Positions 1-5,647 of a DNA stretch of 6,360 nt are shown piece by piece. The position numbers were made by a program, and so were the translations under genes. The notes under the pieces are model-generated. The model was not told the origin of the DNA. It worked only from the letters and a program-made list of their open reading frames with translations, and searched no databases. The stretch is taken from positions 1 through 6,360 of the forward strand of contig JAUUZM010000194.1 of assembly GCA_030589965.1 (NCBI GenBank), in the 5' to 3' direction. This DNA is from Bacteroides sp. Its GTDB lineage: Bacteria > Bacteroidota > Bacteroidia > Bacteroidales > SM23-62. The stretch's first letter is position 1. Each line of letters begins with the position of its first letter.

Positions 1-14
1 AGGGAAGCCTTCTC

Positions 15-839
15 TTAGTCCTCATCAACCTTGTTCATTAATATTTCATCATAGAAATCCGAGTAGGCATCTATGTATTCCTCCTCAGCTTGGTAATCAA
101 GAACGGGCTTCTTAATGGAATTGATATATTTCTGAACAGATTTATTAATCTCAGCACTTCCAATGATCACTGCATCCGACATTTCCAAAGCCAGCTGGGT
201 TAGGTTTTCAAAGCTGGGTTGATCAAGAATCTTCAAATCTTCTTCCTGCATTCCGTCCATCTGCAGCTTCTGTCTGAAATTCTTGCGCAGTGGAGTATCG
301 AACTCATCATCATAGACCGAATAGATGATCTTGGAATTATTATAAAGCGGATCGTCCATAAAAGTCTTCTTCAGATAGATAGGGATCAATGAGGTTATCC
401 AACCGTGACAATGAACAATATCGGGTGACCATCGTAGTTTCCTAACGGTTTCCAGCACACCCCTTGCAAAAAAAATAGCACGTTCATCATTGTCCTCAAA
501 ATACTTACCCTTATCATCCTTCAATACATGCTTGCGATGGAAGTAATCCTCGTTGTCAATGAAATAGACCTGCATCCTGGCAGACTGAATTGAAGCTACT
601 TTGATAATTAAGGGATGGTCCGTATCATCAATAATCAGGTTCATTCCTGATAATCTGATTACCTCATGTAATTGATTCCTTCTTTCGTTGATGGAACCAT
701 ACCTGGGCATAAATGTACGGATCTCACGACCCTTTTCCTGTATCCCCTGAGGAAGATATCTACCAATCTTCGACATTTCTGATTCGGGGAGGTAGGGAGT
801 GATTTCCTGGGAGATAAATAATACTTTAGCTTGCTTCAT
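15..839 (-). CDS. Glycogen/starch synthase-like protein, GT5 N-terminal domain only
   Basis: A 274-residue protein that matches only the N-terminal (acceptor-side) Rossmann half of glycosyltransferase family 5. Visible family landmarks are the opening KVLFISQEITPY (residues 5-16), the MPRYG segment (44-48), IDNEDYFHRK (94-103), the DNDERAIFFARGVLE stretch (116-130) and DIVHCHGW (140-147), equivalent to the usual DVVHxHDW. Full-length family members are about 480 residues and carry a second domain that binds the ADP- or UDP-glucose. That domain is absent, and the normal stop is reached in a clean frame, so I see no sign of a recent break. The KxGGLxDV motif expected near residue 20 is replaced by ESEMSKIG. 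Both differences argue against ordinary glycogen synthase activity, so a binding, regulatory or altered transferase role is inference. The ATG start is supported by the family-like N-terminus. The gene is divergent from panC, an arrangement I recall as common in Bacteroidota. Confidence 0.8.
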   Translation of the reverse strand: MKQAKVLFISQEITPYLPESEMSKIGRYLPQGIQEKGREIRTFMPRYGSINERRNQLHEVIRLSGMNLIIDDTDHPLIIKVASIQSARMQVYFIDNEDYFHRKHVLKDDKGKYFEDNDERAIFFARGVLETVRKLRWSPDIVHCHGWITSLIPIYLKKTFMDDPLYNNSKIIYSVYDDEFDTPLRKNFRQKLQMDGMQEEDLKILDQPSFENLTQLALEMSDAVIIGSAEINKSVQKYINSIKKPVLDYQAEEEYIDAYSDFYDEILMNKVDED

Positions 840-861
840 AGCTGTTATGAAAAATGCCCTG

Positions 862-869
862 CAAAATTA
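862..869 (-). promoter_or_regulatory. Candidate Bacteroidota -7 box for the GT5-like gene
   Basis: Read on the minus strand this is TAATTTTG followed by CAG, matching the Bacteroidota sigma-70 -7 consensus TAnnTTTG. It lies 22 nt upstream of the ATG at 839, which would give a short leader. No good -33 TTG is visible 19-21 nt further upstream, so the call rests on the -7 element and its position in a divergent intergenic region. Confidence 0.45.
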
Positions 870-937
870 CTAAAAATTCTTCATATCTGGCACTTATAAA
901 CAGGTTATTAACTGAAGTAGGTCTCTGATGGATTGTA

Positions 938-945
938 TATATTTG
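938..945 (+). promoter_or_regulatory. Candidate Bacteroidota -7 box for panC
   Basis: The plus-strand octamer TATATTTG followed by CAG fits the TAnnTTTG consensus. It ends 16 nt before the TTG start of panC, so transcription would begin only about 10 nt from the start codon. A -33 TTG at the usual spacing is not evident. An AT-rich palindromic stretch (AATATT, T, AATATT at 951-963) fills the space up to the start codon. Confidence 0.45.
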
Positions 946-961
946 CAGCAAATATTTAATA

Positions 962-1807
962 TTGGAAATTATCAGGACCATTTCAGAGCTTAATTCTCTG
1001 ATTAAAAAACTTAAAACGGAGGGGGGGAGCCTGGGGTTTGTTCCCACTATGGGAGCTCTTCATGACGGGCATCTTTCACTAATCCGACAATCCTCTGAAA
1101 AGAATGGAGTTACCGCCGTAAGCATCTTTGTCAATCCAACTCAATTTAATGATAACCAGGACTTTAAATCCTATCCAAAAAATTTAGAAGAAGACCTGAA
1201 TATCCTCAGTAGCTGCTCGGTGGATCTGGTTTTTGCTCCTTCTCCGGAGGAAGTATATCCTGAACCAGACACAAGGATATTTGATTTTGAGGGACTCGAT
1301 AAATGGATGGAGGGGGAACACCGTCCTGGTCACTTCAACGGAGTGGCTCAGGTGGTCAGCAGATTGTTCGAAATCATTCAACCGGATATGGCATATTTTG
1401 GCGAAAAGGACTTTCAGCAGCTTGCTATTATCCGTAAAATGGCCTCAATTATGAATTCTCCGGTTCGAATTATGGGATGTCCGATAATCAGGGAACCCGA
1501 TGGATTGGCTATGAGTTCAAGGAATAAACTCCTGACTCCAAAAGAAAGACAATCTGCTGCCAGGGTCTCAGAGGCCCTAATGCGGGCAAAAAAACAAATC
1601 AATAAGATTCCCGTTGAATCATTAAGGCAGGATACAATGAACTTTCTTCATGAAGACCCTAAGATTCAGACGGAGTATTTTGAGATTGTGGACGAATCTG
1701 ACCTGACTCCCGTTTCAGACTGGAATCACAATACCAGGATACGGGGCTGCATCGCTGTAGCAATTGGTAATGTCAGGCTAATAGATAATATGGATTATTC
1801 TTTTTAA
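962..1807 (+). CDS. panC: Pantothenate synthetase (pantoate--beta-alanine ligase)
   Basis: This cytosolic enzyme joins D-pantoate and beta-alanine using ATP, through a pantoyl-adenylate, in the last step of pantothenate (vitamin B5) synthesis. The 281-residue length is normal for the family. Signature elements appear in order: FVPTMGALHDGH with the HxGH nucleotide-binding motif at residues 34-37, FVNPTQF (56-62), EGEHRPGHFNGV (117-128), FGEKDFQQL (146-154) and the KMSKS-like segment REPDGLAMSSRN (177-188). The start is TTG at 962. It is the only usual start codon between an in-frame TGA at 926-928 and the conserved EIIRTISEL opening, so a non-ATG start is well supported. The gene heads a compact plus-strand run, with panD 12 bp downstream. 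A run of seven G at 1021-1027 lies in codons 20-22, with the frame intact here. Confidence 0.97.
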   Translation: MEIIRTISELNSLIKKLKTEGGSLGFVPTMGALHDGHLSLIRQSSEKNGVTAVSIFVNPTQFNDNQDFKSYPKNLEEDLNILSSCSVDLVFAPSPEEVYPEPDTRIFDFEGLDKWMEGEHRPGHFNGVAQVVSRLFEIIQPDMAYFGEKDFQQLAIIRKMASIMNSPVRIMGCPIIREPDGLAMSSRNKLLTPKERQSAARVSEALMRAKKQINKIPVESLRQDTMNFLHEDPKIQTEYFEIVDESDLTPVSDWNHNTRIRGCIAVAIGNVRLIDNMDYSF

Positions 1808-1812
1808 CTTTG
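1805..1812 (+). promoter_or_regulatory. Candidate internal -7 box for panD, overlapping the panC stop
   Basis: TAACTTTG followed by CAG matches TAnnTTTG, and its first bases form the panC TAA stop codon. It ends 7 nt before the panD ATG at 1820. Transcription from it would therefore give an almost leaderless panD mRNA. No clear -33 TTG is seen at the usual distance, and chance occurrence at a stop codon is possible. Confidence 0.35.
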
Positions 1813-1819
1813 CAGTGTT

Positions 1820-2170
1820 ATGAATATTGAGGTAGTTAAATCCAAGATCCATATGTGCACCGTAACGGAGGCAAACCTCCATTACGTGGGAAGCATTACC
1901 ATTGATGAAGACCTGATGAATGCATCTAATATTATCGCCGGGGAAAAGGTGCAGATTGTTAATATAAACAATGGGGAACGGCTTGAAACATATGTGATTA
2001 CAGGCGAGAGAGGATCAGGCGGAATATGCCTGAATGGTCCCGCTGCCCGAAAAGTTGCCATCGGAGATATTATTATAGTCATTTCCTATGCCTCCATGGA
2101 TTTTGAAGAAGCCAAATCATTTGAGCCATGCATTATCTTTCCGGACACAGCCACCAACAAACCTGTTTAA
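1820..2170 (+). CDS. panD: Aspartate 1-decarboxylase precursor (pyruvoyl enzyme)
   Basis: This enzyme decarboxylates L-aspartate to beta-alanine, the substrate that PanC, encoded just upstream, joins to pantoate. It is made as a proenzyme that cleaves itself between Gly24 and Ser25, with the serine becoming the pyruvoyl cofactor. Here the cleavage site is LHYVGS, with Gly24-Ser25 at exactly the family position. Other expected residues are in register with the E. coli enzyme: Lys9, His11, Arg54, Thr57, Tyr58 and Asn72 (in LNGPAA). The ERGSGG segment at 63-68 and the GDIIIVISY strand also fit. The 116-residue length is usual for the pyruvoyl-type family. The ATG start gives the canonical spacing to the cleavage site. 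It lies 12 bp after panC and 9 bp before the next gene, consistent with co-transcription. Confidence 0.97.
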   Translation: MNIEVVKSKIHMCTVTEANLHYVGSITIDEDLMNASNIIAGEKVQIVNINNGERLETYVITGERGSGGICLNGPAARKVAIGDIIIVISYASMDFEEAKSFEPCIIFPDTATNKPV

Positions 2171-2179
2171 TCCTTTTCA

Positions 2180-3247
2180 TTGAAAAAGAAAATTTTCAAA
2201 GCACTGCGATTTGTCTTATTCCTGTCTATCGCAGGAATTCTATTATATTTTGCTTTCAGGGGAATTGACATTAATGAATTATGGAATAGTTTCGCCAGCG
2301 CAAACTACTGGTTTATAGGAATTTACGTGATGTTTGGTTTTCTCTCCCTGCTCACCAGGGCATACCGATGGAATATTCTGATTGAACCCCTTAACTACTA
2401 TCCCTCATTCCTGAATAGTTTTTATGCCCTTAATACCGGGTACCTGGCGAATTTTGCTTTCCCCCGGCTGGGAGAACTTACCCGTTGTGTTTCCTTGTCC
2501 AGGGCGGAGAAGATTCCGGTGGATAAACTATTCGGAACGGTAATCGTGGAAAGGGTTATTGACCTGATGATGGTAATGATCCTCCTGGTTCTCCTGGTAG
2601 TCTTCCGGTTTGAATTTTTCGGAAAATGGTTGTGGGAAAACATTTTTGGTCCACTCATCGATAAACTTAATGAGTCCATTGGAGGTGCATGGATACTATT
2701 GGTTGCGCTTATCGGCATCCCTGTCATCATGGCATTAGTATATTATATTTTCAGAAAAAAGCTTTCGCAAAACAGTTTCATCCAGAAAGTCAAAGCTATT
2801 ATCAAGGGAATTTTTGACGGACTTAAATCCATCTATAAACTAAAACGGCGCTGGGCATTTATTTTGCATTCATTTTTAATCTGGTTCTGTTACTGGGGAA
2901 TGACTTACGGAGCGGTTTTTGCCCTTCCTGAGACAGCTGTGCTGAAACCGATTGATGGACTTTTTATACTTATCGTAGGGTCCTTCGGCTTCATCCTTCC
3001 GGCTCAGGGCGGCATTGGTGCATATCACCTGATCACTGCCCTCGGACTTACCCTCTATAATATACCCAGGGAAGCCGGACTGACCTATGCCACCATTACC
3101 CATGGTGCCCAGATGATCATGCTGATTGTTCTGGGATCAATCTCCTTTATGATCCTTTTTGCAGTCCAACGCCGCTCCAAAAGGGAGGAAGCTGAAGCTA
3201 TTAAAAGATCCGGAAACAACCAACCGGAGCAGAAGCTTATAAAATAA
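2180..3247 (+). CDS. Flippase-like integral membrane protein (LPG synthase TM-region / UPF0104 family)
   Basis: A 355-residue polytopic inner-membrane protein of the family related to the membrane half of lysylphosphatidylglycerol synthase (MprF) and to AglD-type proteins, whose members are proposed to flip lipids or lipid-linked sugars. Hydrophobic segments lie near residues 10-27, 42-60, 78-95, 120-142, 170-191, 226-249, 259-293 (probably two helices) and 306-330. Family landmarks are GYLANFAFPRLGELTR (87-102), VIVERVIDLMM (121-131) and the loop PAQGGIGAYH (274-283), which corresponds to the usual PxPGGIG motif. No soluble aminoacyl-transferase domain follows, so this is not a complete MprF. 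The tail from residue 331 is charged and probably cytoplasmic. The start is TTG at 2180, giving a KKKIFKALR basic N-terminus before the first helix. The gap to panD is 9 bp. The substrate is unknown; the adjacent heptose gene makes an envelope role plausible but does not prove it. Confidence 0.85.
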   Translation: MKKKIFKALRFVLFLSIAGILLYFAFRGIDINELWNSFASANYWFIGIYVMFGFLSLLTRAYRWNILIEPLNYYPSFLNSFYALNTGYLANFAFPRLGELTRCVSLSRAEKIPVDKLFGTVIVERVIDLMMVMILLVLLVVFRFEFFGKWLWENIFGPLIDKLNESIGGAWILLVALIGIPVIMALVYYIFRKKLSQNSFIQKVKAIIKGIFDGLKSIYKLKRRWAFILHSFLIWFCYWGMTYGAVFALPETAVLKPIDGLFILIVGSFGFILPAQGGIGAYHLITALGLTLYNIPREAGLTYATITHGAQMIMLIVLGSISFMILFAVQRRSKREEAEAIKRSGNNQPEQKLIK

Positions 3248-3255
3248 GACCTGGA

Positions 3256-3759
3256 ATGAAATCCGTAGATAAAATCAAATCCAAAATTCTTGACCCCAAA
3301 AGCCTTGGCAAAATTCTGCTCAAAGAAAGACAAACCGGTAAAAAGGTAGTTTTTACCAACGGATGTTTTGATATCCTTCACCGCGGACATATTGAGTATC
3401 TTTCTGAAGCATCCGACCTGGGTGATATCTTTGTAATCGGACTTAATTCTGACCTGTCTGTCAAAAAATTAAAAGGAGAATTCCGGCCAGCAGTTGATGA
3501 GGAATCCAGGGGACTAACTCTGGCCGCTTTTGAGTTTGTCGATTTCGTGGTAATATTTGGTGATGATACACCTGTCGGGTTGATAAAGGATCTGCAACCG
3601 GATATTTGGGTAAAGGGCGGTGATTACAAAAACATTGAAGAATTGCCGGAGTATGAAATGATGATGGAAATTGAAGGAGAAGTAAAAATATTATCCTTTG
3701 TGGAAGGATTTTCCACGAGTGACATCTACAATAAAATCCTGGGATCTGCAAAAGACTAA
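3256..3759 (+). CDS. rfaE2: D-glycero-beta-D-manno-heptose 1-phosphate adenylyltransferase (RfaE2 type)
   Basis: A 167-residue cytidylyltransferase-fold protein corresponding to the C-terminal half of bifunctional HldE. Its predicted reaction transfers AMP from ATP to heptose 1-phosphate, giving ADP-heptose for the LPS inner core. Visible motifs are VVFTNGCFDILHRGH, with the HxGH catalytic motif at residues 42-45, GLNSDLSVKKLKG (62-74), the DDTPVGLIKDLQPD segment (103-116), VKGGDY (119-124) and VEGFSTSDIYNKI near the C-terminus (149-161). The last matches the EGxST motif of this family. No kinase domain is fused, so a separate RfaE1 kinase would be needed elsewhere. The ATG start is 8 bp after the flippase-like gene, and the 3' end overlaps radA. 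A different nucleotidyl transferase substrate, such as glycerol 3-phosphate, is possible, but the C-terminal motif favours heptose. Confidence 0.9.
   Translation: MKSVDKIKSKILDPKSLGKILLKERQTGKKVVFTNGCFDILHRGHIEYLSEASDLGDIFVIGLNSDLSVKKLKGEFRPAVDEESRGLTLAAFEFVDFVVIFGDDTPVGLIKDLQPDIWVKGGDYKNIEELPEYEMMMEIEGEVKILSFVEGFSTSDIYNKILGSAKD
3700..3716 (+). promoter_or_regulatory. Perfect 6-bp hairpin just upstream of the GTG radA start
   Basis: GTGGAA at 3700-3705 is the exact inverted repeat of TTCCAC at 3711-3716, with the 5-nt loop GGATT. Wobble and A-T pairs at 3697-3699 and 3717-3719 could extend the stem. It begins within the TTG candidate start of radA (3698-3700), contains the purine-rich GGAAGGA (3702-3708) and ends just before the GTG at 3719. 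This could couple radA translation to rfaE2 translation. However, the same bases encode a conserved VEGFST motif of RfaE2, so the pairing may be incidental. Confidence 0.3.
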
Positions 3760-5110
3760 ATCAAAATCAGAGTATATCTGCCAGCAATGCGGCGCTAAAT
3801 CCGCCAAATGGATAGGCCGTTGCCCATCTTGCGGGGAATGGAACACATATGCTGAAGAGATCGTACCAAAGTCGAAAAGTCCGGCTGGTTCACCGAAGAG
3901 GCTTACCTCAAACCTTCAGCCCATTACTGAAGTTCAATCTGTTTCAAAAGAGCGCATAAAAACAGGGATGGGTGAGTTTGACCGGCTTTTGGGCGGTGGA
4001 CTTGTACCTGGTTCGATGGTACTCATCGGGGGTGAGCCGGGAGTAGGTAAATCAACCCTCGCCCTGCAAATTGCTCTGCAACTTAAAAACCTCAAAATAC
4101 TTTATCTCTCGGGGGAAGAAAGTGCTGAACAAATACGTATCCGGGCTGACCGGATTGGTAAGGTGCATGATCAGTGCATGATCCTGAATGATACCTGCCT
4201 GGAGATTATTCTGGCAAAGATGGAACAGGTGCCGCCCGGACTGATCATCATTGATTCCATACAAACCCTGTATTCCGAGCACCTGGAATCATCTCCAGGA
4301 ACCATTTCACAAATCCGGGATTGTACCACCCGCATACTGCAATACACCAAGGACAGGGGCATACCTGTAATACTTATTGGACATATAAACAAGGAAGGTC
4401 ATCTTGCCGGTCCGAAGGTACTGGAACATATAGTCGATGTGGTGCTGCAATTTGAGGGGGATCGCCATTACTCTTACCGCATCCTCAGAGCTTCGAAAAA
4501 CAGGTTTGGTACCACATCCGAACTTGGAATATTTGAGATGACCGGAACCGGTCTGAGAGAGATCAGCAATCCTTCTGAAATCCTCCTCTCACACGGGGAT
4601 GAGAATATGAGCGGGATATCTATCGCGGCCACCCTCAATGGGAACCGGCCTTTCTTGATTGAGGTTCAGTCATTGGTTAGTTCTGCTGTATACGGAACCC
4701 CACAGCGCTCATGCACAGGATTTGATACCCGTCGCCTTAATATGCTGCTTGCTGTTCTTGAAAAACGGGCCGGTTTCAGGTTGGGAGCTAAAGATGTTTT
4801 CCTGAATATTGCCGGAGGAATAAAAGTCGATGATCCTGCTATTGACCTCGCCGTGACTGTTGCAGTTCTTTCATCGAGTGTGGAAATCCCGGTAGATAAG
4901 AGCTGTTGTTTTGCCGCAGAGGTTGGACTCTCCGGTGAAGTAAGACCAGTTAGCCGGATCGAACAAAGAATCACAGAGGCTGAAAAACTTGGATTCAAAA
5001 AAATCTATATTTCCAAATACAACAAAAAAGGATTGGATCCTGCCAAGTATAAGATCGGTATCAAGTTTGTAAGTAAGGTGGAAGAAGTGTTTACACATTT
5101 GTTCGGATAA
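3719..5110 (+). CDS. radA: DNA repair protein RadA (Sms)
   Basis: RadA is a RecA-like ATPase that acts with RecA in recombinational repair by promoting branch migration. From the GTG at 3719 the protein has 463 residues. An N-terminal C4 zinc finger (CQQC at 21-24 and CPSC at 35-38) is followed by a RecA-type core with Walker A GEPGVGKST (105-113), Walker B LIIIDS (176-181) and the RadA-specific KNRFG motif (261-265). A C-terminal Lon-protease-like domain (about 285-463) includes the GGIKVDDPAIDLA segment. The length is normal. The start is uncertain. TTG at 3698 and GTG at 3719 both overlap the end of rfaE2, and homologues usually start about 10 residues before the first cysteine. That would put the start near the CTG at 3746. 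No in-frame ATG exists in this stretch. GGAAGGA at 3702-3708 is a possible ribosome site for the GTG. The overlap with rfaE2 suggests translational coupling. Confidence 0.96.
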   Translation: MTSTIKSWDLQKTKSKSEYICQQCGAKSAKWIGRCPSCGEWNTYAEEIVPKSKSPAGSPKRLTSNLQPITEVQSVSKERIKTGMGEFDRLLGGGLVPGSMVLIGGEPGVGKSTLALQIALQLKNLKILYLSGEESAEQIRIRADRIGKVHDQCMILNDTCLEIILAKMEQVPPGLIIIDSIQTLYSEHLESSPGTISQIRDCTTRILQYTKDRGIPVILIGHINKEGHLAGPKVLEHIVDVVLQFEGDRHYSYRILRASKNRFGTTSELGIFEMTGTGLREISNPSEILLSHGDENMSGISIAATLNGNRPFLIEVQSLVSSAVYGTPQRSCTGFDTRRLNMLLAVLEKRAGFRLGAKDVFLNIAGGIKVDDPAIDLAVTVAVLSSSVEIPVDKSCCFAAEVGLSGEVRPVSRIEQRITEAEKLGFKKIYISKYNKKGLDPAKYKIGIKFVSKVEEVFTHLFG

Positions 5111-5143
5111 TTTTACTAAATTTCATATCGCTTATCCTACCCC

Positions 5144-5608
5144 ATGATAAAATCAAAATCCAATTCCCTGATCAGGGAAGATTATAGATCTACCTCTGAA
5201 ATGTATGAAATAGAAGTTCCCGAAATCAGGAGTGGGGATACATATTATTTCACTACCGGGAGCGGGTTAATGTACCAGGTAAGGTTTGGTAAAAAGCGGG
5301 ACAATTATCTGGGTAATATTCTTAATTTCAGCGTCTTGAGCGATGAATTTGAGGATGAGTATTCAGAAACCAACCGGGGAGAGGTGTACCGTATCATTGC
5401 CACCGTTATTGAAATTGCCAACATCTATCACAGCAATCATGTACATGCCGAAACCTATGAATTTACCGGAGAATTCAAAGATGATCATGAAACCCAGGTC
5501 GCATCTATCAGGTCCCGTTTGTACTTCCGTTACGCTCAACGGGTCCTGAATTATAACTGGAAGGCAAGGCTCGAAGAAAATAAAGTCACCATTCAAAAGC
5601 TCAAATAG
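5144..5608 (+). CDS. Hypothetical protein, 154 residues, unrecognised family
   Basis: I do not recognise this protein with confidence. It is a soluble-looking, mixed-charge protein with no signal peptide or membrane segment. The first half, after a basic and polar N-terminus, reads as alternating beta strands: YEIEVPEI, TYYFTTGSG, MYQVRFGKK and LNFSVLSDE. A probable helix follows at about residues 80-95 (EVYRIIATVIEIANIY), then a strand TYEFTGEF and an RSRLYFRYAQRVLN helix near 122-135. This strand, helix ('ATV') and arginine-rich helix layout vaguely recalls small Bacteroidota proteins of the DUF6934 kind, but I cannot establish homology by eye. The ATG at 5144 follows radA by 33 bp, and the gene ends 39 bp before the ABC transporter gene. 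The same orientation and short gaps suggest it may be transcribed with its neighbours. Its base composition does not stand out from them. Confidence 0.8.
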   Translation: MIKSKSNSLIREDYRSTSEMYEIEVPEIRSGDTYYFTTGSGLMYQVRFGKKRDNYLGNILNFSVLSDEFEDEYSETNRGEVYRIIATVIEIANIYHSNHVHAETYEFTGEFKDDHETQVASIRSRLYFRYAQRVLNYNWKARLEENKVTIQKLK

Positions 5609-5647
5609 ACCTGCATTTGATAAATTATATATCCAAACACCTGAGAT

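Noticed and set aside
2015..2033. 6-bp inverted repeat (TCAGGC / GCCTGA, 7-nt loop) inside panD
   Set aside because: It is intragenic, not followed by a T run, not near a start or stop, and within a conserved coding segment. It does not look like a terminator or attenuator.
2422..2730. 102-codon open frame on the minus strand inside the flippase-like gene
   Set aside because: It lies wholly inside a clear membrane-protein gene, has low-complexity Thr/Arg/Ile-rich composition and no recognisable motif. It is a shadow of the real frame.
4163..4183. Direct repeat of GTGCATGATC (two copies, 1 nt apart) in radA
   Set aside because: An 11-nt duplication would shift the frame, but the RadA alignment has the normal length across this stretch, so the repeat is most likely chance.
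4666..4998. 110-codon open frame on the minus strand inside radA
   Set aside because: It is antisense to the conserved Lon-like domain of RadA, rich in Ser/Thr/Arg and without family features. It is a shadow frame.
5111..5143. Possible promoter (TAAATTTC at 5117-5124) before the 154-residue gene
   Set aside because: It has one mismatch to TAnnTTTG in the last base and no -33 TTG at 19-21 nt; the nearest TTG is only 15 nt upstream. This is too weak to call.
5609..5647. Possible terminator or promoter between the 154-residue gene and the ABC gene
   Set aside because: The 39-bp gap has no stem followed by a T run. A TTTG at 5615-5618 has no matching -7 box, so nothing can be supported.
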